A stretch of 57,219 nucleotides of DNA. It comes from Gnetum montanum. Its lineage: Eukaryota > Streptophyta > Gnetopsida > Gnetales > Gnetaceae. Location of the stretch: assembly GCA_015680685.1 (NCBI GenBank), contig MNCI01001444.1:3427-60645 (forward strand), given 5' to 3'. Shown here piece by piece: positions 33,881 to 44,395 of the stretch (the stretch's first letter is position 1; each line of letters begins with the position of its first letter). Both the position numbers and the translations under genes were made by a program. Under the pieces are notes generated by a model. It ran no database searches. It was not told the origin of the DNA and saw only the letters and a list, made by a program, of their open reading frames with translations.

Positions 33881-34401
33881 TTTTGCCTACTCAATTTTGG
33901 CGATGTTACAACATAGGTCATTTACGTTATGCATTTCTTAATATTGATGGAAATATTGTAAATAAAATTTCTTCTTTGAACAATATTAGTTTCTTTAATA
34001 GTTTTCATGTTTTTGGTTTAGTAAAAACTTGAGAGGATGAAGGTTTAAAAATTTTGTAGTTCCAAGGTTTATTATATTTTAGCAAAAAATTACCAAAGCA
34101 TATGAGGAAGATCCTTAGGAGTCATTCTTTGTTTAGTTAAGAAGTATTTAGCAAATTTTGCACAACCTAAAAAGACAAATGAGTATAAGTAGTATATTTC
34201 GGTAAAAATCCATTATCTACATTATTGTATATTTCTTGCTATTTGTTATTTTTTCCTTTAAAGAGGCTATACTTTATAATATTGCAAGGTTGTCCAAAGA
34301 TTTTCCTTTCCAACATTTGAAAAAGGATATCATAGAATTTATAAAAAAATATATAGTTTTTGTTTATGGAGATTTAATTCCAAAGTTGATCTTCAACAAA
34401 T

Positions 34402-35105
34402 AAAAATTATTCAATAATAGTATGAAATTAGTGGCACAAACACCACTTATAATAGTTGGCCTCGACATTCTACAAATAGTAATATCAATAGAAAGGAATA
34501 ACAATTCTTGAACTGGGCAAAGACATTAGACCTTCTCATTTATAATAGACTTACCAAGTTTCTAGGATCTACATCTTTCACGTTTACAAGACCTGAAAAT
34601 AACTTGTGCATTAACTTGTTTTTATCTTCTAATGATCACATAAAGTATGTTGCAAAGTTTATACTAGGAGAGAGTTGGTGGAATCTCATCATCAGTATTT
34701 GGAAATTGTTTTACTTATTACTATACAATTTGGTGTAAAAAAAGAAACAAAAAAATTACTGATAATAGTTGGTATAGTAATATGAGACACTACTTATAAT
34801 AGTTGGTCTCAACTAATAATAGATACTAATATTAATAGAAAGGGATAATAATCCTTGAACTAGACAAGGACTTTAAATATTATTATTTATAATGGACTTA
34901 CTTGATTTTTAGGATCTACATCCTTCATATTTACAAGACCTTAAAATAACTCATGGATTGACTTACTTTTATATTCTAATAATCATATCAACTATATTGC
35001 TAAATTTATGATAGAAGATGAGTTAGTAGAATCTCATCCTCATCATTTGGAATTTTTTTCACACATTATTATTTAATTCAGTGCAAAAAAAAAAAAGAAA
35101 CAAAA
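34402..35105 (+). repeat. 347-bp tandem duplication within the LINE endonuclease
   Basis: 34402-34748 and 34749-35100 are diverged copies (shared ACTTATAATAGTTGG, GGATCTACATC, TTTACAAGACC, AAAGAAACAAAAAAA in register). Both encode the same piece of the endonuclease domain. Confidence 0.8.
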
Positions 35106-36107
35106 AAAATTCTCATCAAGCAAAATTACTTGTAGAGGCAAAACATTAATCTAAGAAAGTAGCATAATATCATTGCAGTTTTTATAATAGTAAGAATTTG
35201 GTGCAAAAATTGCTTGAGGCAACTAAGAAATCTAATAATGATCACAAATATAAAGCTCATAAGAATTGGTTTGATGGCTATGGTGTTCAAACTAGGAAAG
35301 ATATAAAAAAATACTAGTAGAAAACAAAGATATTATCTAGTCAAGAGGTATAAGTGCCTTCATAGAAATAAAAAAAGAGGTCATCATTATCATTGAGCTC
35401 AAAGATAGGATCATTACTTAAAGGCTCCATGCTTATACCTCCAAGGCAAGGTCTTGGAAAGGGCCATGGTTGAGCAAAAATCTAACCTCTTTCAAGTGAT
35501 TATGACTAGGCTCAAACCCAATTCTTACAACTTAAGAAAAAAACACTTTACCATCACTCCAAGTGGTGGTCCCTTTTAAATTTTGGAGTAAAATTGGGGT
35601 AAAGTAGGATTGTCCTTTATCTCTCCGACTTTCTTTGATCTCTTCATTGATAAGTTGTAGAATTGAATATTCAATATGCAATGGACAACATAGAGAGGCT
35701 ATAAAAATAGGTTCTTAAGGAGTGAACCTACATCTTCATACATATGATGATGCTTTATTTCTATTTTTAAGAAAGGCATGTCTAATATGCTGCAAATTTT
35801 AGAACAATTTTTCATTTCATATACTTTACAAATCAATGTATAAAAAACTAAAATAATGATATGAGACACAAATAACACATAGTATAATTATAGATAGGAT
35901 AAATGCGGTAAGGATAGAATACAAAGAGGAATAAAATTTTTAGATATCTAAAATATAGAAATTGTGGACTCTTTTATATATTTGGGTTTTCAATATGCAA
36001 GTAATTATAGATGGGATAAATGCATTAAGGATAGAATAACAAGAGGAATAAAAATTGTCTATGCAATTGAAAGTAAATATAAAGCATTATGAGTTTAGGC
36101 TTGGAAG

Positions 36108-36112
36108 GTTAG
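36108..36112 (+). repeat. Target site duplication GTTAG, left of element B
   Basis: GTTAG precedes the TGATGAG end at 36113 and recurs at 43689-43693 after CTCATCA, the 5-bp duplication expected of a Ty3 integrase. Confidence 0.9.
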
Positions 36113-37116
36113 TGATGAGTGGCGAGATACCCCTACACTCAACCATATGAATACAAGCATAGCATGCGCGATCCGGTCAAACTCTGCAAACTAAGTGCCT
36201 ACACGCCTCATGGCACACTTAGGGTTAATCATTCGTTGTCTTCCCAGACTTACTTGTAGTTGTCACGGTGTATGGTTAAGTAAGTCTAAGGTATATGATT
36301 TTTATATCTTTTTATGTTTTTCTCCTATGCTATTGAGGTCAAGGGTTGAGAAACTAATTACTAACTCTAACTAATGAACTAAGTCTAAATTACCTAGCTT
36401 CAGCATCCATTCCCACTTACAGTACACACCCTGAACCAATGCAACCATGGCTACCAAACACTAATTGTTGCTGGGATCACCACGCGTAACGCACATGCTC
36501 GAAGTGGTTGTACTGAGGCACTTAACTAGGAGGAAAGGGTCAAGAAAGCTAATCTAGCCTAAGTGCGATGAGCAACCGATTCCTTGATTATCCGTACACA
36601 TCCTTAAATGCTCATAATCAAGTCATACTCATTCCACGTTTCTAGCCTAAGTGCAATGAGCATCCGTTCCTTGATTATCCGTACACATCCTTCAATGCTC
36701 ATAATCAAGCTGTACTCATTCCGTGTTTCTAGGAGGTAAGGGTGAGAGAGAAAACAATAAATAACATTAAATAAAATCCTATTCCATGCACTACAAGGTT
36801 TATCCGGAAAGCTTGTCTTTATTGTCGTACACAAACTTGTGTTCAGGTACAATGTTTGCTCGAATAAAATTCCGTTCACTTTGGGACTCCTACTGCAAGC
36901 ACATGGAAAATATTCTATCTCTGGAGTGATCAATCTACCAGAGTTTCCCTACTTCTAGCCTAGGATGATGAAACAAGGAAGAGCTGCCTCTTATTTATAA
37001 ATATGACAGTGAACCACGATATCGTGTATGTGACATTGTAGGGGACAACGTGATATCTCGTACGCGATATTGCATGGGATATGATATCACGACGGCCACG
37101 ATATCGCATCTCATCA
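36113..37116 (-). mobile_element. 3' LTR of element B (1004 bp)
   Basis: Ends TGATGAG and CTCATCA. Compared with the other LTR there are about a dozen differences in the first 200 bases (plus-strand order), nearly all transitions, plus a small indel. The TATA box reads TATAAATA on the minus strand (36992-36999). Confidence 0.92.
36553..36727 (-). repeat. 88-bp tandem duplication inside the B LTR
   Basis: TCTAGCCTAAGTGC starts at 36553 and again at 36641. The same duplication is in the other LTR (about 43131 and 43218), so it predates this insertion. Confidence 0.85.
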
Positions 37117-37126
37117 TACCCCCATG
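37117..37126 (-). other. Polypurine tract of element B
   Basis: The minus strand reads CATGGGGGTA immediately before TGATGAG, identical to the tract before the E LTR. Confidence 0.75.
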
Positions 37127-37289
37127 ACTGAATGAAAACTCATCCTCGAGTTCCTTACAAAATATTGGGAAGGTATGAGATTATTGACTGAATGGAACTA
37201 ATGCAATGACTTGTGAACGGATCATCATTACAAGACTTGACAAAATTGGTGTTCATGACAACAAGGGTGAACACCTTATTACATTGACA

Positions 37290-37478
37290 TCAGGCCTCAT
37301 TTGGCAGCTTGAGAGAAAGAGACGGAGAAAGAAGTGTTACTGCTGCCAATGCCAAGATTGCGCCTCTCGTTGTCCATCCGTAAGCACCCCATCGATCTTG
37401 CTCCTTGGATAGCTGCTTTAGCACTGCTCCATTCCAAGTGTTTGCTCTAGATCCAATCCATTGTTGTATGATCGCCAT
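37290..37478 (-). CDS. Unknown 62-codon ORF in 3' region of element B
   Basis: Not recognised. It starts MAIIQQWIGSRANTWNG and contains a short hydrophobic run (AILALAAVTLL). The ATG follows directly after TTGTGTTGTGTGTGTAG, a good splice acceptor, and a possible donor (GAAAG then GTATTA) lies about 65 bases upstream. It may be an exon of a captured host gene, or chance. Its reading in another frame gives an equally open stretch, so the frame is not secure. Confidence 0.25.
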   Translation of the reverse strand: MAIIQQWIGSRANTWNGAVLKQLSKEQDRWGAYGWTTRGAILALAAVTLLSPSLSLKLPNEA

Positions 37479-38403
37479 CTACACACACAACACAATCTTA
37501 TATTAGCAAGGGTAAATGAATCATCATGTAATTAATACCTTTCTTCAGTGTAAGTCCATTGGCTAGGTTGTGGTATGGCTGATTACGGATCTAGAGATAT
37601 AATATTGATGACTACCAAAGGTGTAGGGGTTAGGAAAAAATTGAAAAAATTCAGGGCTAAGAGAAAAGCCAAAAAATCAGGCCCCATACCCTCATGACTA
37701 ATCGTGAACCTCCAGTAGCGTTAGAATGGAGAAAGAAAAGGAGTAAGAAAGATAGATAAAAAGAGACAACGGTAACATCAATAAAGTAGATGTCAAGATG
37801 GAAATGAAAAAAATAAAATTAATTACAAAAATTTTAGGAAAAAGAATTTAACTGATGCACCAAATAGGAATGTCAGTGGGTCCTCCCCAAAGCAGGCTCA
37901 TGCCCTAAATGCCTTGACAAACCCATATTCAAAGAGTCCGTAGGCTCTAAGCATGTCCTTTGAAACAAGAGTTAAAGTCTTAACCATAAGAATTTACCAA
38001 AAAAAAAACAATGTATCTACCAAAATATACACTAATGATACAATTGGCAATGAGGTGAACAATGGAGAGAAGGATGGAGAGAATAGAATGGAATGGAGTC
38101 CCAAGAACAAGGTGGTGTATAGCCCCTTGTGTAGTTTATGATTAAAGTGACTTGGAAGATCTCATTCCAACTCCAGCCTCAAACAAACCACTTCCAGTGA
38201 CTTCGCATCAATGCATTCAGCCAAACCATCTAGTTGGGTAACAAGAATTCCTTCCCCAAGAGTCACCACCATTCCGATGAAACAAGGAGAGAATGGGAAG
38301 CGAGAAGGGCCTTAGTTAGAGGGAACACTTTTGGTTCCATATCCAGTGCTTGTAGCCCAAGTTTATTTCTTCTAAGGGGTGTGCTTTGAATTCTCACTTT
38401 CTC

Positions 38404-38425
38404 TCTTCTTCTTCTTCTTCTTCTT
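38404..38425 (+). repeat. (TTC)n microsatellite
   Basis: About seven CTT/TTC units followed by a T run, in the 3' UTR of B. Confidence 0.9.
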
Positions 38426-38944
38426 TTTTTGTGTTTTTTGTTTTGTATTTTTATGCATGAGAACCACACCATGCAAAGACTTCTTATTTTTATTGTCTCA
38501 GCTTCCGATAATTGGGTAACATCAGAACGGTAAGAAAACTCAAGAAGGAAACATCCAAGCACCCAAGAGAATGGCCAACATAAATGCATCAAGTTCCCTT
38601 GAAGTCACACCCTTTTCAATCCTTGAGTCCTTCCTTGGTTTGAGAAATACCCAATCACCAATTCATTCATGAAAGGGACTGTACATTTCCAAGCCGAGAG
38701 AAACCATAGAAACTAGTGGATGGATGGATGAAGTGAACTCATTACCTACCATATCAAAAGAACATACCTTAGTATCAACATCATGACTTAAGGTAAAAAC
38801 CAAACATTATCAATCAATATGAAAAATAGTTCATACCATCATTCCAAACACTTATTGGGTGACAAACTTACACGATGGTTAACACACACACAAACACACA
38901 CAAAAAATGGAAAAGTATAACGATGTTGTAAAAAAAATAAGAAA

Positions 38945-39105
38945 ATTTACAGAAATGTGTAAAACAAAAATAAGAAAAGTTAAAGAAATTTGTAAAACAA
39001 AAATGTGTAAAATAAAAATGTGTAAAGCAAAAATGTGTAAAACAAAAACATGGAAAACAAAAACGTGTAAAAAAATGTGTAAAAAAAATGTGTAAAAAAA
39101 TTAAA
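38945..39105 (+). repeat. Tandem AAAATGTGTAAAACA-type minisatellite
   Basis: About ten degenerate 14-15-bp units with TGTGTAAAA cores, close to the end of the protease reading frame in B. Confidence 0.8.
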
Positions 39106-39129
39106 AAGAACTGAGAGCCCCAAATGATT

Positions 39130-40010
39130 AGCATAGGCGGCCATCTCCCCCATGACTAAATGGAAAGGGAGAGATCTGAAATAATGAGCACCTATTTGAA
39201 TTTCTAAGAAGTGTCCAACTTCTCCCAATTGATGTTCTAGGATTAAGGGATGGAAGTTGGCAATACTCATATTCCAATGTATCTATGCCTTCGTTGTTAA
39301 CATGAGTTGCTTCCTTAGTTCGTTCCATGCATATTAAGTTGCTCTTCCTAGTAGCTGTCNGTGGAAGTTGGCAATACTCATATTCCAATGTATCTATGCC
39401 TTCGTTGTTAACATGAGTTGCTTCCTCAGTTCGTTCCATGCATATTAAGTTGCTCTTCCTAGTAGCTGTCAACCACAGGGTGTCTACTATTGGTGTGGTT
39501 GCTACATACAGGCACTTTTGAATTTGTGTTTCTTGGGCACACCGATTACATGGAAGAGATGTTGAACATGTCATCACCCTCTGAGTTACTGTATGTGATG
39601 CACAGAACTCTCTTTTTCTTGATCTTTCTGTAAATGTTTATCTTAGATATCTGCAAGGAAAGATCACGGATCCCTAGGTACGCATCTACTGTACTTAGCC
39701 ATGGCCTTCCCATTATAATTGGGAAGTCCCCTTTGTCATTGTTAACTTCTATCATCAGGAAGTTAGTTGGGTAGGACCAACCACACATAGTGGTAATAAT
39801 GTCCTCCACCAATCCCAAGGGAATGGTGATGGACTGGTCTGCCAGCTCCAGTTGAATGTTGCTCTTCTTAAGCTGGGGCAAGTTCCAGGCATGATACATC
39901 TCTCATGAAATTAGGTTGACTCCGAAACCTGAGTCAAGAAGAGCCTTATGTGGTGCATTTTTGGTGATTTGTAAATAGATTAAGGGACTCCTAGGATCAG
40001 TTAGTTTCCT
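39130..40010 (-). pseudogene. Retropepsin and downstream spacer of element B
   Basis: The minus strand gives HKALLDSGFGVNLIS (active-site DSG at 39927-39935), a stop, then 39899-39546 open for 117 codons with NIQLELADQSITIPLGLVED, CGWSYPTNFL and IIMGRPWLSTVDA, the Athila-style protease. A spacer (39577-39128) follows in another frame and corresponds to the part before RT in A; after it the pol homology ends. The spacer contains a lone N at 39360 flanked by a near-perfect 109-base repeat, so its length is unreliable. Confidence 0.82.
39251..39470. repeat. 109-bp duplication flanking a single N
   Basis: 39251-39359 and 39362-39470 match with one difference (CTTCCTTAG versus CTTCCTCAG). The N at 39360 lies between. 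Most likely an unmerged assembly overlap. Confidence 0.85.
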
Positions 40011-40220
40011 GGGAAGGTGGCCTACCTTGATCCAGTTGGTTATGGTATGCATTAACATAACTGTATGTGTACAGCTCTATTGGACTGAAGGGTGCTTCGA
40101 AGTTTTGTTTGTTAGAGGAGCGTACATGGGCTCAACCGCTTGTTGTTGCAAGAGTTTGTCTGGGCTTTTGGTTTTGAAGAAGGATCTTCTCTTTTTACAA
40201 TTGTCAAAACCAGTAGCAGG

Positions 40221-40690
40221 TTAAATATTTACAGCTCTCGCAGCGTGACGTTGCTGTGGTTGAGGAGGGAGTTTCCCTCGCATTATTAGAGCAGGTTGTA
40301 TAGGAACTATAGGCGGAAGAGGTGCAGATGGAGTTGGAGGATAATAAGTATGTGGGTTGCCTCCCAAAGGAGAAGGAGTCCTCCTAAAGTACTCCCAAAC
40401 TTGGTAGTGACATTGGGGAGTTGTGTGATCCATAGAGTCACTTGGAGAAATTGGCTGCTGCACATAATAACCATATGGATCGGGCTGCCGGTAAGGGTAC
40501 TGTTGTATTGGCAGTGGCATCCCCCATGACTGTGGGTATTGTGACGCTATCCGATGGGTTGTGGTGGAGTTCCACTTGGATAGTATGTTAATGGTTGGTG
40601 AAACTACCTTAGGTTACCTTGTGGATAACGTAACCTTTGGGGTGTTTGCTGTTGGTTAAGTATTGGATTAAGTGCATACACCCCAGACTC
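40221..40690 (-). pseudogene. Pro/Gln/Tyr-rich linker of element B
   Basis: Frame 40520-40221 (99 codons) is rich in Pro, Gln and Tyr (QQYPYRQPDPYGYYVQQP, PPTPSAPLPP), homologous to the linker in copy A. It follows gag after a frame change and leads to the protease. Confidence 0.65.
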
Positions 40691-42556
40691 CTATAGATGT
40701 GAGATGATTGGACAACATCCCTTAGGATGGTCATATTGGTAGATCTCACATCCACCTTCATCATCTGTATCTGAATCCACAGCCTCATCGAACATAGTAA
40801 TTTTCCCCTTACCCTTGTTATGTGTAGGGTCTGAATCTCTCCGCTTTGTCCTATCTTTGTCACTACTTTGTTCTGCCTTAGACTCTTCTACAATTTTCAA
40901 GACAGTTTCAAGTCTGGAGTCTAAGGAATCCCACAATTGGTCCATCTCAGCTGATACTTCTATTGTTAATTTTTGAATCGACAAGGTTTTTCTGTTCACC
41001 AACTCTTCAAGTGGTGACTCATCCTCCTCATCACAAAATTTCACTTCCTTCTTTTGAAGGAAGGGATCGTGGTTGTATTCTTCTGCACTCTCTCTTTTCC
41101 GTAGCTCACCTTCTTCTTTTGCTACTTGTTCCAACAAGTGATGTACTTCATGGGCTCTAAGTTCTGATAATCTCCCTTGGGCATAAGTCCCAAGGGTTCT
41201 TCTAGTCTCATGCCTTAGCCCATCTACGATGTGGTGGAGTTGATCCTGCTATGCATAACCATGGCCTGGGCAACGATGTAACAATGTGTAGTAGCGGGCC
41301 ATGGTAGCATCCAAGGGTTCATGAATACCTTGCTTCCATCCTTGGATCTGCTTACGCAAATTAGACACTCTGGAGTACATTTGATACTTATCGTTGAAGA
41401 GTTCTAACATCGTACTCCACCTTCTAATGGTCTTCAGTTCTAAGGACCAATACCAACTCTCTGCTTCCTTGGTGAGTGTCCAGGGAAACAACTTAAGTTT
41501 CTACCACTCGTTCTCTATATTTTGCAAGGTGCAGGCATCATGGAATGCCTGTAAATGATGCTACGGATCAGCATTGTATCCCCCCTCAAAGCGTGGGATA
41601 TTGTTCATGTCTAAACGCTTGATCTGACTATCTTTTAAATGCTTTGTTAGAATTCTTACTGCCTCCATTATATCAAGCATACTTCGGGTGGCAAGTAGGG
41701 GCTCGTCATGATCATCTCTTTCATGACACCTGTGATGTCTACATTCTTCCCTACTCTCCCTTCATTCGTGCCCTTGTCCTCTCTCTCGACTTTCCCATCG
41801 AGGTCTCTCATTTTGTCTACCTCTATCCTCATCGTTATGTTCATGGTGGCTATGCCCAAATGTGGAAGAAGAGGGTGAGTGATGAGATGAAGGGGAAGAA
41901 GAAGGGAAACCATTGCCATGATGATGTTTCTTGCCTTCTCTTCGGCTGCTTCAGCCCCAATCGTGATGATGATCTAAGTGCCCATCCTTATTATGAGTTA
42001 ATGTTCCCTCCGTGAATAGTTGGCATTCACGGGGGTTAGAACCAATGTTATGTATCGTTGAGTGTAGGTTCTGATACCCAACCTCCTCACCATCGTTAGG
42101 AGGGAAAACATCATTTGTTAGAGAACCCGTAATAATGGGTTCCTCATCTCCTATATCACTAAGGACGTGCGGACCTTTGCCCTTCATTAGTGTATGTTGG
42201 CTCTCCTGCCTTGAGTCCCTCATACGTTGTAAAGCTGTGGGATAATAATCCCTTGAATCAAAGTCTTCCGCAACGTATTCTGCATATAATTTTATCATGC
42301 CAATCTATGCCAAAGCACGAAGGAGCATGTTGGGGACTACACGATCTAGAGGTAATACTATGTTACCATGCAAGTCTCTCCACCACATCTGTTCATCTTG
42401 ATGGAGAATAAAAGTAAAGTTGGGGATATAATCATCGGGATGAGTATATGTCAACTTATATTGTTGAGGCACCGGCTGATTTAGGTTATTTGTTTTTGAT
42501 TGCCGACTGTCCTTTGTATTATCCTTAGGTGATGTGCTCTTGTGAGAAGAAGGCAT
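40691..42556 (-). pseudogene. Gag of element B (best preserved copy)
   Basis: One minus-strand frame runs from ATG 42556 to 40691, about 620 codons, interrupted by a handful of stops (TAG 42304-42302, TGA near 41950 and others) at probable Gln, Trp or Arg codons. Parts: N-terminal YTHPDDYIPNFTFILHQDEQ; His/Ser/Asp-rich middle; LDMNNIPRFEGG; capsid-like TLTKEAESWYWSLE, STMLELFNDKYQMYSRVSN, LLHRCPGHGYA; QGRLSELRAHEVHHLLEQ; Glu/Lys-rich region; and a C-terminal CEIYQYDHPKGCC, a zinc-knuckle-like motif lacking the second Cys. The start lies 140 bp inside the 5' LTR. The capsid segment resembles Athila gag. Confidence 0.85.
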
Positions 42557-42677
42557 TGTTATCTATCGATGTGCTAACTACCGTTATATAATTTTTCATT
42601 AATTAACCCGAAGGTTCGTTTAGGCTCCCAACGATGTGAGTAATATCCTATGTTCTATTCAATGCACAAACACTTAG

Positions 42678-42695
42678 TCCCCGAAAATGGCGCCA
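42678..42695 (-). promoter_or_regulatory. Primer binding site of element B, tRNA-Asp type
   Basis: The minus strand reads TGGCGCCATTTTCGGGGA one base inside the 5' LTR. It matches 15 of 18 positions of the complement of the plant tRNA-Asp 3' end as I recall it, the site known for Athila-type elements. Confidence 0.8.
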
Positions 42696-42696
42696 A

Positions 42697-43688
42697 TGAT
42701 GAGTGGCGAGATACCCCTATACTCAACCATACGAATACGAGCGTAGCACGCGTGATCTGGTCGAACTCTGCAGACTAAGTGCCTACACGCCCCATGGAAC
42801 ACTTAGGGTTAATCATTCGTCATTACTTACTTGTAGTTGTCACGGTGTATGGTTAAGTAAGTCTACGGTATATGATTTTTATATCTTTTTATGTTTTTCT
42901 CCTATGCTATTGAGGTAAAGGGTTGAGAAACTAATTACTAACTCTAACTAATGAACTAAGTCTAAATTACCTAGCATCAGCATCCATTCCCACTTACTGT
43001 ACACACCCTAAACTGATGCAACTGTGGCTACCAAATGCTAATCGTTGCTGGGATCACCACGCATAATGCATGTGCTCAAAGTGGTTGTACTGAGGCACTT
43101 AACTAGGAGAAAAGGGTTGAGAAAGCTAATCTAGCCTAAGTGCAATGAGCAACTGATTCCTTGATTATCCATACACATCCTTAAATGCTCGTAATCAAGT
43201 TGCACTCATTCCACATTTCTAGCCTAAGTGCGATGATCATCCGTTCCTTGATTATCCGTACACATCCTTAAATGCTCGTAATCAAGTCGTACTCATTCCA
43301 CGTTTCTAGGAGGTAAGGGTGAGAGAGAAAATAATAAATAACATTAAATAAAATCCTATTCCATGCACTGCAAGGTTTATTCAGAAAGCTCATCTTTATT
43401 GCCGTACACAAACTTGTGTTCAGGTACAATGTTTGCTCGAATAAAGATCCATTCACTTTGGGAGTCTTACTGCAGGCACATGAAAAATATTCTATCTCTA
43501 GAGTGATCAATCTGCCAAAGTTTCCCTACTTCTAGCCTAGGATGATGAAACAAGGGAGAGCCACCTCTTATTTATAGATATGACGGCGAACCGCAATATC
43601 GCGTACGCGACATTGCAGGGGACGACGCAATATCGCGTATGCAATATTGCATGGGATTCGATATCATGACGACCATCACATCTCATCA
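42697..43688 (-). mobile_element. 5' LTR of element B (992 bp)
   Basis: Same ends and internal order as the 36113-37116 LTR. On the minus strand it starts TGATGAGATGTG, has TATAAATA at 43576-43569, and before it the palindromic GCGTACGCGATATTGC words. CpG is better kept here than in the other LTR. Confidence 0.92.
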
Positions 43689-43693
43689 GTTAG
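43689..43693 (+). repeat. Target site duplication GTTAG, right of element B
   Basis: Second copy of the 5-bp duplication, directly after CTCATCA. Confidence 0.9.
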
Positions 43694-44395
43694 AAATAAA
43701 TCTTTCAAATAGTTATTTATCCTATTATTATATGGATGTGCAATTTGGGAACCATGTCTTAGCATTAAAAATGGAAAGGTCATTAAAATAGTACAAAACA
43801 TATTTTTACTTGATGAGTTAAAATGAAAGTGCAAACACCCTATTTTATGCTTTTGTTAAAGTGTAATCTACTTCCTCTGGAAGCAAAAGCTATTTGTAAG
43901 TTTATTGCTTATACCCAAAAATTAGAAAAAACAAAATAGATCAAATTTTCTAAAGAAATTCTTAAAAAAACATAAAAGAGCAAGAATGGTATTTCCAAGG
44001 GATATAATGGTTAACGACTTAGGATATTTCATTAAAGAAGATATCAAGTAATCCCAAGCACATTTGTAAATTGATTTGACAAGAAGTTCTAATAAAGTTG
44101 TAATTAAATGTAGAAGGGAAGAAAAAAATTTATTTCAAATGCATAAAAGATCCTCTCAAAATTTCACTATCTATTAACTAAACCATCATTAGCTATCACA
44201 TTTTCATCAAGAAGTTTTATTTGAGCAAGCCTCATTTGAGTTCATTATCTTAGAATAGAAAGAAGAAGATGGACAAAAATACTTAAGATGAACACATATA
44301 CAAGCTATGTGGCTTTAGCTACCCTTAGACTCACTTGAGACAAAAATATAATATTTCAACAAAAATCCTAAATGATCTTTTCTTGTGACACCTAG
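43694..44395 (+). pseudogene. LINE, 3' fragment
   Basis: It continues the LINE cut at 36112. The translation includes LFILLLYGCAIWEPCLSIKNG and IVQNIFLLDEL, the C-terminal LINE motif with LLYGCEVW and a following QK-FL segment. Stops and frameshifts are frequent. It grades into an integrase relic near 44395 without a clear poly-A or border. Confidence 0.65.

Larger units (their letters stand above)
33890..36112 (+). pseudogene. LINE endonuclease and reverse transcriptase, 5' fragment
   Basis: The start resembles an apurinic endonuclease of LINEs (LNIDGNIVNKISSLNNISFF, FGLVKT, then CLWRFNSKVDLQQI) followed by FTFTRPENNLCINLFLSSND, which matches the end of the LINE endonuclease domain. RT pieces follow: CPLS...PTFFDLFIDKL (frameshifted, about 35610-35655), YDDALFLF at the catalytic box, and LEQFFISYTLQINV. 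All are broken by stops and frameshifts. The copy is cut at 36112 by element B and continues at 43694. Confidence 0.7.
36113..43688 (-). mobile_element. Element B: complete gag-protease-only LTR retrotransposon
   Basis: Two LTRs (36113-37116 and 42697-43688) with TGATGAG/CTCATCA ends, TSD GTTAG on both sides, a tRNA-Asp-type primer site and a polypurine tract. Coding content is gag and protease related to copies A and C, but no RT, RNase H or integrase motif is visible between 39.1 and 37.1 kb. That space is a 3' UTR-like stretch with simple repeats and an unknown small ORF. It would depend on pol supplied in trans. It sits inside a LINE. Confidence 0.9.

Noticed and set aside
36604-36933. 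A 109-codon minus-strand ORF in the B LTR (similar one at 43268-43510)
   Set aside because: It lies wholly within the LTR and its internal repeat comes from the 88-bp duplication; only non-coding function is expected.
38263-38592. A 109-codon minus-strand ORF with an Arg/Lys run
   Set aside because: It spans the (GAA)n microsatellite in the B 3' UTR, and the homologous stretch in copy A is not open.
38868-39270. ORFs rich in FCFTHF repeats
   Set aside because: Translations of the TGTGTAAAA minisatellite.
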